Program-made: the position numbers and the translations under genes
The notes under the pieces: generated by a model
Seen by the model: the letters and a program-made list of their open reading frames with translations, nothing else
What the model was told of the DNA's origin: nothing
Databases searched by the model: none
Source: Sphingomonas prati
GTDB lineage: Bacteria; Pseudomonadota; Alphaproteobacteria; Sphingomonadales; Sphingomonadaceae
Assembly: GCF_014643515.1 (NCBI RefSeq)
Contig: NZ_BMJP01000002.1
Coordinates: 434,001 to 498,000 of the forward strand
Direction: 5' to 3'
DNA: 64,000 nucleotides
Part shown: in pieces, positions 25,972 through 34,801 of the stretch
Position numbering within the stretch: the stretch's first letter is position 1
Layout: each line of letters opens with the position of its first letter

Positions 25972-26562
25972 TCACCCCGACGGCGCACACGCCAGCGTTG
26001 CGGCGTCGATCGCGGTGGCGGCACCGCGCAGGCGGTAGGTGTCGACCAAGCGACTGCCGTCGCGGGCGCGGGTTTCGATGCGCATGCTGTCGGATTGGCG
26101 CATCGCGGCCACGATCCGCGCGTCGATCGCCGCGTTTGGGGCCCAGGCGTCCGCGCCGCCGGCAACCAACGCGAACCGCATATTCCCGACCATCAGCAGG
26201 ACCGGTGCGCCGCGGCGCTTCGCCTTGCGCAGGCGGATATTGAGTTGCGCACGGACTCCGCGGGCCGGCCAGGCGGAGATGGCGGCGAACGGGCGCCAGG
26301 CGGCGCTACGACGGCGGGCGTCTGGTTCCGCAATCGCGTAGCAGCGCCGAGGGCGGGGATCGGCGAACGCGCCCCAGCCGTCGAACACACCCAGCGTGTC
26401 GCGCGCCGATGCAGGGGCGGGGATGGCAAAAGCGGTGAGAAGGACCAACATCGCAACAACGCCGACAACTCGTCCGACACTGGATCGTCGGGCTTCCCCG
26501 CAAGCCCCTGTAGCAAAAATGCCACAAAAAACGCTGTTTAGATGAGGTTCATGCAACGCCAC
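25972..26562 (-). CDS. Exported hypothetical protein, possibly IalB-like
   Basis: A protein of up to 196 residues with a hydrophobic segment (VAMLVLLTAFAIPAPASA) that looks like a signal peptide ending in ASA. The mature domain (RDTLGVFDGWGAFADPRPRRCYAIAEP, NIRLRKAKRRGAPVLLMVG, ALVAGGADAWAPNAAIDARIV) resembles invasion-associated locus B-type periplasmic proteins of sphingomonads, but I am unsure of the family. The start is doubtful: GTG 26562 gives a long n-region, and an internal ATG before LVLL is possible. Divergent from the outer-membrane protein at 26624. Confidence 0.65.
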   Translation of the reverse strand: MALHEPHLNSVFCGIFATGACGEARRSSVGRVVGVVAMLVLLTAFAIPAPASARDTLGVFDGWGAFADPRPRRCYAIAEPDARRRSAAWRPFAAISAWPARGVRAQLNIRLRKAKRRGAPVLLMVGNMRFALVAGGADAWAPNAAIDARIVAAMRQSDSMRIETRARDGSRLVDTYRLRGAATAIDAATLACAPSG

Positions 26563-26623
26563 GCGGTTTCATGCACTGAGCCCCCACGCCCGACAAGGGC
26601 ATGTGTCACATGGAGTATATGAC

Positions 26624-27199
26624 ATGCGTAGCGTAGCTTTTGCCGCCATCCTCGGTTCCACCATGCTGGTCGCCGCCCCCGCCATGGCGCAGACCGCCGC
26701 ACCGTTCACCGGCGCGCGCGTCGAGGGCATCGTCGGATACGACAACGTCAAGAACGGCGATAACGACGATGCGGTCATGTATGGCGTCGCCGCCGGTTAC
26801 GACATGCAGATGAACGGCCTGGTCGTGGGCATCGAGGGTGAGGCCGCCGACAGCGACGTGCGCCAGTGCGATGGCCTGCAGTCCGCCGTTTCGCCGCGTT
26901 TCTGCGCGAAGGCAGGGCGTGACCTGTATGCCGGTGCGCGCGTCGGCACCGTCGTCGGTGGCCGCACGCTGCTGTACGCGAAGGCGGGCTACACCAACGC
27001 GCAGTTCAAGCTGACCAGCGACAACGGCACGAGCGAGACGACGCTGGGCAAGACCAACCTGGACGGTATCCGGGCGGGCGTCGGCGCGGAATATGCGGTC
27101 GGCCCGAACAGCTATGTGAAGGCGGAATATCGCTATTCCAACTATGAGGACGGCTTCACGCGCAACCAGGCGGTGGCCGGTTTCGGCTTCCGCTTCTGA
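26624..27199 (+). CDS. Outer-membrane beta-barrel protein (Omp25/opacity type)
   Basis: A 191-residue protein with a clean signal peptide ending AMAQ. The eight-stranded barrel pattern is visible: GARVEGIVGYDNVKNG, MYGVAAGYDMQMNGLVVGIE, LYAGARVGTVVGGRTLLYAK and GAEYAVGPNSYVKAEYRYSN. It ends in VAGFGFRF with the BamA-recognised terminal Phe. Two cysteines in a loop (RQCDGLQ, RFCAKAG) could form a disulfide. SD GGAG lies eight bases before ATG 26624. It stands alone with its own terminator at 27228. Role probably structural or protective. Confidence 0.87.
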   Translation: MRSVAFAAILGSTMLVAAPAMAQTAAPFTGARVEGIVGYDNVKNGDNDDAVMYGVAAGYDMQMNGLVVGIEGEAADSDVRQCDGLQSAVSPRFCAKAGRDLYAGARVGTVVGGRTLLYAKAGYTNAQFKLTSDNGTSETTLGKTNLDGIRAGVGAEYAVGPNSYVKAEYRYSNYEDGFTRNQAVAGFGFRF

Positions 27200-27227
27200 T
27201 CGCGGACCGATCCTGACGCGATGATCG

Positions 27228-27255
27228 AGGGCGGGGGGAAACCTCCGCCCTTTTT
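27228..27255 (+). terminator. Intrinsic terminator after the outer-membrane protein gene
   Basis: A 10-bp stem (27228-27237 with 27242-27251, one G-U pair) closed by a four-base loop GAAA is followed by TTTTT. It lies 29 bp after the stop codon. Confidence 0.85.
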
Positions 27256-27321
27256 CCTTCCCCGGACGCCCTGCCGCGCTATAACGCGGGTCCGGTTGGC
27301 TGGTAGAGATTTGGGGCGGAC

Positions 27322-28443
27322 ATGAAGGCGACGATCGAGCGGACCATCCTGCTGAAAAGCCTCAGTCACGTGCAAAGCGTGGTGGAGCGTCGCAACACCA
27401 TCCCGATCCTGTCCAACGTGCTGATCGAAGCAGCGGCGGACGGCACGCTGAAGCTGATGGCGACCGACCTGGACCTGCAGGTTGTCGAGACCGTGGCGGC
27501 GGCGGTGGACCAGCCGGGCGCCACCACCGTGTCGGCGCACACACTGTTCGATATCGCGCGGAAGCTGCCCGAGGGGAGCCAGGTGCAATTGACCGCGGCG
27601 GACGGCAAGATGCTGATCGTGGCGGGGCGCGCGCGGTTCAACCTGTCGACCTTGCCGCGCGACGATTTTCCGATGATCGCGGAAGGCGACCTGCCGACGA
27701 AGTTCGCGCTGCCGGCCGATACGCTGAAGCAGATCATCGACAAGACCCGCTTCGCGATCTCGACCGAAGAGACGCGCTATTACCTCAACGGCATCTTCCT
27801 GCATGTGACGGACGGCGACAGCACGACCGGCCCGGTGCTGAAGGCCGCAGCGACCGACGGCCACCGGCTGGCGCGCGTTACCGTGCCGCGCCCGGCGGGG
27901 GCGGAGGCGATGCCCGACGTGATCGTACCGCGGAAGTGCATCGCAGAGCTGCGCAAGCTGCTCGACGAGGTGGAGGGTGACGTGGAGATCACGCTGTCGC
28001 CGACCAAGATCCGGTTCGGGCTGAACCATGCGATCCTGACGTCGAAGCTGATCGACGGGACGTTCCCGGATTATTCGCGCGTCATCCCGACCGCGAACGA
28101 CAAGCTGCTCAAGATCGACCCGAAGAGCTTCATGCAGGGCGTCGACCGCGTTGCGACGATCGCCAGCGAGAAGACCCGCGCGGTAAAGATGGCGCTCGAT
28201 CGCGACAAGATCACGCTGTCGGTGACGAGCCCGGAAAACGGGACGGCGGCCGAGGAAGTGCCGGGCGAATATACCGCATCGGGCTTCGAAATCGGCTTCA
28301 ACGCGCGTTATCTGCTCGACATCCTGGGCCAGGTCGACGGCGACATGATCGAGGTGCATCTGGCGGATGCTGCGGCGCCGACGCTGATCCGCGAGAACGA
28401 TACGTCCTCGGCACTCTATGTGCTGATGCCGATGCGGGTTTGA
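27322..28443 (+). CDS. dnaN: DNA polymerase III beta sliding clamp
   Basis: A 373-residue processivity clamp. MKATIERTILLKSLSHVQSVVERRNTIPIL is the family N-terminus (shown here in part: KSLSHVQSVVERRNTIPIL). RYYLNGIFLH, AATDGHRLAR and the C-terminal ALYVLMPMRV, which forms the client-binding pocket edge, are all present. Three clamp domains fit the length. dnaN lies 7 kb from the proposed origin without dnaA or recF beside it, which is usual in many alphaproteobacteria. Confidence 0.98.
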   Translation: MKATIERTILLKSLSHVQSVVERRNTIPILSNVLIEAAADGTLKLMATDLDLQVVETVAAAVDQPGATTVSAHTLFDIARKLPEGSQVQLTAADGKMLIVAGRARFNLSTLPRDDFPMIAEGDLPTKFALPADTLKQIIDKTRFAISTEETRYYLNGIFLHVTDGDSTTGPVLKAAATDGHRLARVTVPRPAGAEAMPDVIVPRKCIAELRKLLDEVEGDVEITLSPTKIRFGLNHAILTSKLIDGTFPDYSRVIPTANDKLLKIDPKSFMQGVDRVATIASEKTRAVKMALDRDKITLSVTSPENGTAAEEVPGEYTASGFEIGFNARYLLDILGQVDGDMIEVHLADAAAPTLIRENDTSSALYVLMPMRV

Positions 28444-28507
28444 TGGTTGGGACGGATATTTTGTCCCCTCGTTCGATGACCAGCAAAACGCGAGTCTGAT
28501 ACCGACC

Positions 28508-28585
28508 GTACCCCCGCGCTGGCGGGGGTCCAGAGCTACAAGCGATGCCGTCTGTGGACCTGGACCCCCGCCTGCGCGGGGGTAC
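28508..28585. repeat. Inverted repeat, family B, copy 1
   Basis: Left arm GTACCCCCGCGCTGGCGGGG and right arm CCCCCGCCTGCGCGGGGGTAC, with CCAG / CTGG words at the inner ends. Sister copies lie at 40910-40975 and, more divergent, at 21569. The 254-bp dnaN-exonuclease gap holds little else than this and a GTTCTCGACAGGCTCGAACC word near 28640. Confidence 0.65.
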
Positions 28586-28697
28586 GCTGTTTGGTGCCTC
28601 GACGTCTGCCGTGCCGTTCGAGCTCGTTGGAGGCGCCGCGTACCGTTCTCGACAGGCTCGAACCGATCGGAGCCATCGCGGTGGCGAATACGGCGAC

Positions 28698-29261
28698 TCA
28701 GTCTGTCGGCTTTGTCTTCGGCGTATACCGCCCGAAGCAGTCGTCGAGGGTCCAACCTTGTTCTTCGAGGGCGCGGAGGGTGAGGGTGCCGGCGGCGCGG
28801 GCGTCTTCGAGGGCGTCGTGGTGGCGGAAGCTTAGGTTGAAGACTTTCGCGAGGTTGGCGAGGCCGTGGCCGCCGCCTTCACCCTTGAGGTGAGGCCAGG
28901 CGCGGCGGGCGATGGTGACGCTGTCGAGCCAGCGGCAAGCGAAGGCGGGCAGGATGTGGTGTTCGCAGGCGTTGCGGAGGGCGCCGCGGTCGAAATTGCC
29001 GTGTGCCAGGACGATGCGGTCGTGAAGATGCGCGTGGAGCCAGTCGTGCAGGTCGGGGAAGCAGGCGGCGTCGGTGACGTGCGTATCGCGGATGCCGTGG
29101 ACGCGGATGTTCATCGGTTCGAACGGTTCGCGCGGGTTGACCAGCACGACCTCCGACGCGACTTCGCGCCCATCCTCGTACACGACGATGCCGATCTGGC
29201 AGATGCTGCGCGTGTTGCGGTTCGCGGTCTCCAAGTCGATCGCGACGAAGCTGTGGCTCAT
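28698..29261 (-). CDS. 3'-5' exonuclease (DnaQ-like DEDD family)
   Basis: A 187-residue stand-alone exonuclease. ExoI is FVAIDLETANRNTRSICQIG, ExoII is RIVLAHGNFDRGALRNACEHH, and ExoIII is FRHHDALEDARAAGTLTLRAL, giving the D-E-D-D residues and the conserved His. It resembles PolC-type exonucleases found outside the replicative polymerase. It overlaps cysQ by four bases and is the last gene of the cysNC-cysQ run; a role in degrading small nucleic acids is possible but unproven. Confidence 0.88.
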   Translation of the reverse strand: MSHSFVAIDLETANRNTRSICQIGIVVYEDGREVASEVVLVNPREPFEPMNIRVHGIRDTHVTDAACFPDLHDWLHAHLHDRIVLAHGNFDRGALRNACEHHILPAFACRWLDSVTIARRAWPHLKGEGGGHGLANLAKVFNLSFRHHDALEDARAAGTLTLRALEEQGWTLDDCFGRYTPKTKPTD

Positions 29262-30019
29262 GCGGGCCCGCGTAGCACCGCGAACACCGGTTCGGCCAGA
29301 TCGGCGCGGCAGATGAGCAGGTCGGGAAGCCAGGGGTCGGCGGTGTTGTAGACGAGCGGGCTGCCGTCGATCCGGCTGACATGGAGGCCGGCGGCCTGCG
29401 CCACCGCGACGGGGGCGCAGCTGTCCCACTCGTACTGGCCGCCGCTGTGGAGGTAGATGTCGGCCTCGCCGCGCACCACCGCCATCGCCTTGGCGCCGGC
29501 CGAGCCCATCGGGATGAGTTCGGCGTCAAGCGCGTCGGCGACCTTCAGTGCTTCCGCGGCAGGGCGGGAGCGGCTGACGACCATGCGGATGCGGCCCTCG
29601 GTCTGGCCGGGGGCGACGCAGCCGGCGGTGCAGATGGTGTGGGATTGCGCGGGGAGGGCGACCGCGCCGGCGGTGGCGTGGCCATCGACCGAAAGCGCGA
29701 TGTGGACCGCCCAGTCGGCGCGGCCGTCGCCATATTCGCGCGTGCCGTCGAGCGGGTCGACGATCCAGGCGCGGGTGTTGGCGAGGCGGGCGGGGTCGGC
29801 GGCTTCCTCCTCCGACAGGATCGCGTCGTCGGGGCGCGCCTCGCGCAGCGCGGCCATAATGAAGGCGTTGGCGACCGCATCGCCTGCGGCGCCGAGCGCC
29901 TTGCCACGGAACAGGTCCGACCCGCGCAACGTCATGAGGATTTCGCCAGCGGTTTCGGCCACCCGGCGGGCCAGCGCGGCGTCGGTGAGTTGTTCGGCGG
30001 TCGTTGTAATGTCTGTCAT
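29258..30019 (-). CDS. cysQ: 3'(2'),5'-bisphosphate nucleotidase CysQ
   Basis: A 253-residue inositol-monophosphatase fold enzyme that removes 3'-phosphoadenosine 5'-phosphate, the by-product of sulfate assimilation. Metal-binding motifs are [13 protein letters not shown] and [20 protein letters not shown], and the C-terminal [20 protein letters not shown] is also conserved. It overlaps the cysNC stop by four bases and follows the sulfate activation genes, which fits PAP turnover. Confidence 0.94.
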   Translation of the reverse strand: MTDITTTAEQLTDAALARRVAETAGEILMTLRGSDLFRGKALGAAGDAVANAFIMAALREARPDDAILSEEEAADPARLANTRAWIVDPLDGTREYGDGRADWAVHIALSVDGHATAGAVALPAQSHTICTAGCVAPGQTEGRIRMVVSRSRPAAEALKVADALDAELIPMGSAGAKAMAVVRGEADIYLHSGGQYEWDSCAPVAVAQAAGLHVSRIDGSPLVYNTADPWLPDLLICRADLAEPVFAVLRGPA

Positions 30020-31941
30020 GCGGGCATGATCAGCAGATGGTCGACGATCGCTTCGGCGGCCTGTTCGGGGGTCATGTCGATCGTGTTGACGCGGATCTCC
30101 GGGTTCAGCGGCGCCTCGTACGGGCTGTCGATGCCGGTGAAGTTGGCGAGCTGTCCGGCGCGGGCCTTGGCGTAGAGGCCCTTCACGTCGCGGCTTTCGG
30201 CGACGTCGAGCGGGGTGTCGATATGGACCTCCATGAATTCGCCGGGCGGGAGCATGGCACGGACCATGTCACGTTCCGCGCGGAACGGCGAGATGAAGGC
30301 GGTCAGCACGATCAGGCCGGCGTCGGTCATCAGCCGGGCGACCTCGCCCACGCGGCGGATGTTCTCGACGCGGTCGGCATCGGTGAAGCCGAGATCGCGG
30401 TTGAGGCCGTGGCGGACATTGTCGCCGTCGAGCAGGAAGCTGTGATGGCCGAGTGCCAGCAGGCGTTTTTCGACAAGGTTGGCGATGGTGGACTTGCCCG
30501 CGCCCGACAGACCGGTGAACCAGAGCAGGCGGGCGCGCTGGTTCTTCTGCGCGGCGTGGGCCTCGCGCGTCACGTCGATCGCCTGCCAATGGACGTTGGC
30601 GGCGCGGCGTAGCGCGAAGTGTATCAGGCCGGCGGCAACCGTCGCGTTGGTGATCTTGTCGACCAGGATGAAACCGCCGAGGTCGCGGCTGATCGTGCCG
30701 TCGGGCGCGGCATAGGGTTCGAACACGACCGGGCGGTCGGTTGACAGGTTGGCGACGCCAATCGCGTTCAGGCCGAGTGTCCGCGCGGGCAGATGCGCCA
30801 TCGTGTTGACGTTGACCTGATATTTCGGGGCCTGGAGCTGAGCCGAGACGGTCTGCGTCGCGAGCTTGAGCCAGTAGCCGCGGCCGGGGAGCATCTCCTC
30901 GTCCGCCATCCAGAGGATCGTGGCTTCGAACTGGTCGGCGACCTCCGCCGGCACATCGGCGCGGACGATGACGTCGCCGCGGCTGCAATCGACCTCGTCC
31001 GCCAGCGTCAGCATCGCGGACTGGCCGGCGACCGCGAGCGGCAGGTCGCCGCCGTGCGTCACGATCCGCGCGACCGTCGTGGTGCGGCCGGAGGGGAGAA
31101 TGCGAACGGGGTCGCCGGGCGCGATGCGGCCCGCGGCGATCATGCCGGAGAAGCCGCGGAAGTCGAGATCGGGGCGCGCGACCCACTGGACCGGCATGCG
31201 GAACGGGCGTGCCTGATCGGCCGTCACGTCGAGCGGGACGGTTTCGAGATGCTCCATCAGCGTGGGGCCGGTGAACCACGGCGTGTGATCGGACCGGCTG
31301 GCGATGTTGTCGCCCTTGAACCCGGAGATCGGGATGGGGACGAAATCGTCAATGCCGATCGTGCTGGCGAACTCGCGATATTCGCCGACGATATCTTCGT
31401 ACTTGACGCGGTCGTAGCCGATCAGGTCCATCTTGTTCACCGCGAGCACCAGTTTCCGGATGCCGATGAGGTGGGCGAGGTAGCTGTGCCGGCGGGTCTG
31501 GGTCAGGATGCCCTTGCGCGCATCGACCAGGATGACGGCGAGGTCGGCGGTGGATGCGCCGGTGACCATGTTGCGGGTATATTGTTCGTGGCCGGGCGTG
31601 TCGGCGACGATGAACTTGCGCCGGTCGGTCGAGAAGAAGCGGTAGGCGACGTCGATCGTGATGCCTTGTTCGCGTTCCGCGGCAAGGCCGTCGACGAGCA
31701 GCGCAAAATCGATGTCCTGGCCCTGGGTACCGACGCGTTTGGAGTCAGCTTCCAGTGCTGCCAGCTGGTCCTCGAAGATCATCTTCGAGTCGTAGAGCAG
31801 GCGGCCGATGAGGGTCGATTTGCCGTCGTCGACCGAGCCGCAGGTGATGAAGCGCAACAGCGACTTGTGCGCGTGCTGGTCGAGATAGCTGTCGATGTCC
31901 GACGCGACGAGATCGGGGGCGCGATAGGCGGTGTCGGTCAT
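30016..31941 (-). CDS. cysNC: Bifunctional sulfate adenylyltransferase large subunit / APS kinase (CysN-CysC fusion)
   Basis: A 641-residue fusion. The N-terminal EF-Tu-like GTPase has G1 [33 protein letters not shown] and NKMDLIGYD; it drives the CysD ATP-sulfurylase. The C-terminal ~200 residues are APS kinase with Walker [21 protein letters not shown] and [21 protein letters not shown]. The product is PAPS from sulfate. The same arrangement is known as NodQ in rhizobia and CysN/C in other alphaproteobacteria. cysD lies upstream across a 139-bp gap with a repeat. Confidence 0.97.
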   Translation of the reverse strand: MTDTAYRAPDLVASDIDSYLDQHAHKSLLRFITCGSVDDGKSTLIGRLLYDSKMIFEDQLAALEADSKRVGTQGQDIDFALLVDGLAAEREQGITIDVAYRFFSTDRRKFIVADTPGHEQYTRNMVTGASTADLAVILVDARKGILTQTRRHSYLAHLIGIRKLVLAVNKMDLIGYDRVKYEDIVGEYREFASTIGIDDFVPIPISGFKGDNIASRSDHTPWFTGPTLMEHLETVPLDVTADQARPFRMPVQWVARPDLDFRGFSGMIAAGRIAPGDPVRILPSGRTTTVARIVTHGGDLPLAVAGQSAMLTLADEVDCSRGDVIVRADVPAEVADQFEATILWMADEEMLPGRGYWLKLATQTVSAQLQAPKYQVNVNTMAHLPARTLGLNAIGVANLSTDRPVVFEPYAAPDGTISRDLGGFILVDKITNATVAAGLIHFALRRAANVHWQAIDVTREAHAAQKNQRARLLWFTGLSGAGKSTIANLVEKRLLALGHHSFLLDGDNVRHGLNRDLGFTDADRVENIRRVGEVARLMTDAGLIVLTAFISPFRAERDMVRAMLPPGEFMEVHIDTPLDVAESRDVKGLYAKARAGQLANFTGIDSPYEAPLNPEIRVNTIDMTPEQAAEAIVDHLLIMPA

Positions 31942-32025
31942 GCTGCGCGTTCCCGGAGGGGGCTGGAGACGGTGAGGTTGGGCGACCGGCGGGTAGCCTG
32001 CGCGGTCCGGGATTGGGGTGGCGTT

Positions 32026-32068
32026 GCTCCCCTCTCCCCGGCCCTCTCCCCGGAGGGGAGAGGGGGAA
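32026..32068. repeat. C/G-rich hairpin repeat (family E) in the cysD-cysN gap
   Basis: CCCTCTCCCC and its complement GGGGAGAGGG make a hairpin at 32043-32066, with a half-copy just before it. The element separates cysD from cysN, which are usually adjacent or overlapping. Confidence 0.55.
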
Positions 32069-32080
32069 GTGAGAAGGTCA

Positions 32081-32998
32081 TCAGAAATAGCCCTCCTGCT
32101 TCTTCTTCTCCATGCTGCCCGACTGGTCGTGGTCGATCGCGCGGCCCTGGCGTTCCGAGGTGGTGGTGAGGAGCATTTCCTGGATGACCTGGGGGAGGGT
32201 CGTCGCCTCGCTTTCGACCGCGCCGGTCAGTGGGTAGCAGCCGAGCGTGCGGAAGCGGATCGAGCGGTCGATCGGGACTTCGCCGGGCCGCAAGCGGAAG
32301 CGGTCGTCGTCGACCATCAGGAGCATGCCGTCGCGCTCGACCGTCGGGCGGGGGGCGGCGAAGTAGAGCGGGACGATTGGGATCGCCTCGGCCTGGATGT
32401 ACTGCCAGATGTCGAGTTCGGTCCAGTTGCTGATCGGGAAGACGCGCATGCTTTCGCCCTTCGCCTTGCAGGCGTTGTAGAGCCGCCAGAGTTCGGGGCG
32501 CTGCGTCTTGGGATCCCAGCGGTGGGTGGCGGTGCGGAACGAGAAGACCCGTTCCTTGGCGCGGCTCTTCTCCTCGTCACGACGCGCGCCGCCGAATGCC
32601 GCGTCGAAGCCGTATTTGTCGAGCGCCTGGCGCAGGCCTTCCGTCTTCCACATATCGGTGTGGAGGCCGCCATGGTCGAACGGGTTGATGCCGCGCGCCT
32701 CCGCATCGGGGTTGCGGTGGACGAGCAGTTCCATGCCGGACTCCGCCGCCATGCGATCGCGCAGCGCGTACATGTCCCGGAATTTCCAGGTGGTGTCGAC
32801 GTGGAGCAGCGGGAAGGGCGGCGGGGCCGGGTAGAACGCCTTGCGCGCCAGATGCAGCATGACCGCGGAGTCCTTGCCCACCGAGTAGAGCATGACGGGG
32901 CGTTCGGCCTCGGCCACGACCTCGCGCAGGATATGGATGCTTTCCGCTTCCAGCCGCTGGAGATGGGTCAGGGTCTGCGGTGCGGGTACGGTTGCCAT
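32081..32998 (-). CDS. cysD: Sulfate adenylyltransferase subunit 2 CysD
   Basis: A 305-residue PP-loop ATP pyrophosphatase; [20 protein letters not shown] carries the SxGKDS PP-loop. [45 protein letters not shown]-type segments and the C-terminal [23 protein letters not shown] are the CysD signatures (shown in short parts). It forms the catalytic half of ATP sulfurylase with CysN. It is the first gene of the leftward cysD-cysNC-cysQ-exonuclease run. Confidence 0.96.
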   Translation of the reverse strand: MATVPAPQTLTHLQRLEAESIHILREVVAEAERPVMLYSVGKDSAVMLHLARKAFYPAPPPFPLLHVDTTWKFRDMYALRDRMAAESGMELLVHRNPDAEARGINPFDHGGLHTDMWKTEGLRQALDKYGFDAAFGGARRDEEKSRAKERVFSFRTATHRWDPKTQRPELWRLYNACKAKGESMRVFPISNWTELDIWQYIQAEAIPIVPLYFAAPRPTVERDGMLLMVDDDRFRLRPGEVPIDRSIRFRTLGCYPLTGAVESEATTLPQVIQEMLLTTTSERQGRAIDHDQSGSMEKKKQEGYF

Positions 32999-33095
32999 GC
33001 TTGTGTATCTAGGACGGGCGCCCGAGCGGGGAAGCGGGTTTTGCTTTCACGCGGGATAGTTGGGGGTGTGCTTCGACACCCCCGGAAGCAGCGCC

Positions 33096-33917
33096 TCAGT
33101 CGCGGAGCAGGTCGTTGATACCGGTCTTGGCGCGGGTCTGCGCGTCGACACGCTTGACGATGACGGCACAGTAGAGCGACGGGCCGCCGGCGAGCCCCGG
33201 GAGCGTGCCGGGGACGACGACGGCGTAGGGCGGGACCTCGCCGAGGAAGACTTCGCCGGTGGCGCGGTCGACGATCTTGGTCGAGGCGCCGAGATAGACG
33301 CCCATCGACAGGACGGCGCCTTCGCGGACGATGACGCCCTCCGCGACCTCCGACCGCGCGCCGATGAAGCAGCCGTCCTCGATCACCACCGGGTTCGCCT
33401 GAAGTGGTTCGAGCACGCCGCCGATACCGGCACCGCCGGACAGGTGGACGTTGCGGCCGATCTGCGCGCAGGAGCCGACCGTGGCCCAGGCGTCGACCAT
33501 CGACCCCTCGCCGACATAGGCGCCGATGTTGACGAAGCTGGGCATCAGCACCGCGCCCTTGGCCACATAGGCACCGCGCCGCACGATCGCGCCGGGGACC
33601 GCGCGGAAACCGGCGGTGCGGAAGGCGGCGTCATCCCAGCCGGCGAACTTCGACGGGACCTTGTCGAACCCGGGCGACCCGGCCGAGCCGCCGTCGATCA
33701 GCGCGTTGTCGTTGAGACGGAACGAGAGGAGGACGGCCTTCTTGAGCCACTGGTTGACGACCCAGCCACCGTCACTCGGCTCGGCGACGCGCGCGCGGCC
33801 GGTGTCGAGCATGTCGAGCGCGGTCGTGACGGCGTCGCGGACCGGACCTTGCGTGCTGAGGCCGATGTTGGCGCGGTCGTCCCAGGCGGCGTCGATGGTG
33901 GCGGCGAGATCGGTCAT
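33096..33917 (-). CDS. dapD: Tetrahydrodipicolinate N-succinyltransferase DapD
   Basis: A 273-residue left-handed beta-helix acyltransferase of lysine and peptidoglycan precursor synthesis. Hexapeptide repeats run through [40 protein letters not shown] and [20 protein letters not shown]. The N-terminal helical domain precedes them, and the C-terminus [14 protein letters not shown] is family-like. The start ATG 33917 overlaps the stop of the upstream HAD gene by four bases, a coupling seen in other sphingomonads. Confidence 0.96.
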   Translation of the reverse strand: MTDLAATIDAAWDDRANIGLSTQGPVRDAVTTALDMLDTGRARVAEPSDGGWVVNQWLKKAVLLSFRLNDNALIDGGSAGSPGFDKVPSKFAGWDDAAFRTAGFRAVPGAIVRRGAYVAKGAVLMPSFVNIGAYVGEGSMVDAWATVGSCAQIGRNVHLSGGAGIGGVLEPLQANPVVIEDGCFIGARSEVAEGVIVREGAVLSMGVYLGASTKIVDRATGEVFLGEVPPYAVVVPGTLPGLAGGPSLYCAVIVKRVDAQTRAKTGINDLLRD

Positions 33918-34585
33918 GCGTCGGATTCCTGGATAGCGTGGAGCCATGCACCGACATCGTCGATGACATGGTCGATGGTGGCGGGATCGGCGCCGTGGCC
34001 GGCGGATTCGGAGCCGTTGTCGACCCACACCGTCGTCATGCCGAGCGCCTTTGCGGGCACCAGGTTGCGGGCCATGTCCTCCACGAACAAGGCGGTGGTG
34101 GGGTCGATGTCGAACGCGGCGATCAGCGCGGCGTAACCCTGCGGATCGGGTTTCGCCTGGTAGGCGCAGGCGTGGATGTCGTGGATCGCCTCGAACGCGT
34201 CGGTCAGGCCGATGCGGGCCAGGACGCGCGCGGCGTAGGTGGCGTCGCCGTTGGTGAAGATGAGCTTGCGGCCGGGGAGGCGGGCCATCGCCTCGACCAG
34301 GCGGCGGTCCTCGGCGATGCGGTCCATTTCGATGTTGTGGACGTAATCCAGGAATTCGCGCGGGTCGATCGCGTGACTGCGCATGAGGCCGGACAGGGTG
34401 GTGCCATGTTCGAGAAAATGCGCCTTCTGCACGCGGCGTGCCTCGGCCGCGTCGACGCCGAGCAGGCGCTGGACATATTCGCCCATCCGGACGTCGATCA
34501 GCGCGAACAGATCCGTCGACGCCGGGTAGAGCGTGTTGTCCAGATCGAAGATCCAGGTCCGGACATGGGCGAAGTCGGGATGCAT
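33914..34585 (-). CDS. HAD-family pyrimidine 5'-nucleotidase
   Basis: A 223-residue HAD hydrolase. Motif I is [13 protein letters not shown], motif [17 protein letters not shown], and motif [25 protein letters not shown]. The DLDNTLYP string places it in the SDT1/pyrimidine 5'-nucleotidase group (TIGR01993-type), acting on nucleoside monophosphates. The start ATG 34585 was taken from the family N-terminus; the longer upstream frame would cross the parS site at 34634. It is coupled to dapD. Confidence 0.88.
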   Translation of the reverse strand: MHPDFAHVRTWIFDLDNTLYPASTDLFALIDVRMGEYVQRLLGVDAAEARRVQKAHFLEHGTTLSGLMRSHAIDPREFLDYVHNIEMDRIAEDRRLVEAMARLPGRKLIFTNGDATYAARVLARIGLTDAFEAIHDIHACAYQAKPDPQGYAALIAAFDIDPTTALFVEDMARNLVPAKALGMTTVWVDNGSESAGHGADPATIDHVIDDVGAWLHAIQESDA

Positions 34586-34633
34586 GGGTGCGCCGTAGCG
34601 GGCGGGGCCTCGCTCGACAACCGGGTGGGGGGC

Positions 34634-34649
34634 TGTTCCACGTGGAACA
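34634..34649. promoter_or_regulatory. parS: parS site 2 (perfect 16-bp palindrome)
   Basis: TGTTCCACGTGGAACA, identical to site 1, located 49 bp upstream of the HAD gene start and 14.6 kb on the right side of the proposed origin. It sits between divergent transcripts. Confidence 0.9.
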
Positions 34650-34801
34650 GGACGTCCCGCGCGATGCATGGCGTCCAGTGCGGGTGCCGGATCATTCGCC
34701 GAATGTCCGACGGATCGGCGCGGTGCTGCAGTGATTCGTTGAGTCGATTTAAAACTCTGGCGCTGTACTGTCGCGGTGACTGGGCGGGCGGGGATGCGAC
34801 G

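Noticed and set aside
26563-26623. Intervening ncRNA between the IalB-like and outer-membrane genes
   Set aside because: Only 61 bp with no hairpin or T tract; it simply holds the divergent promoters.
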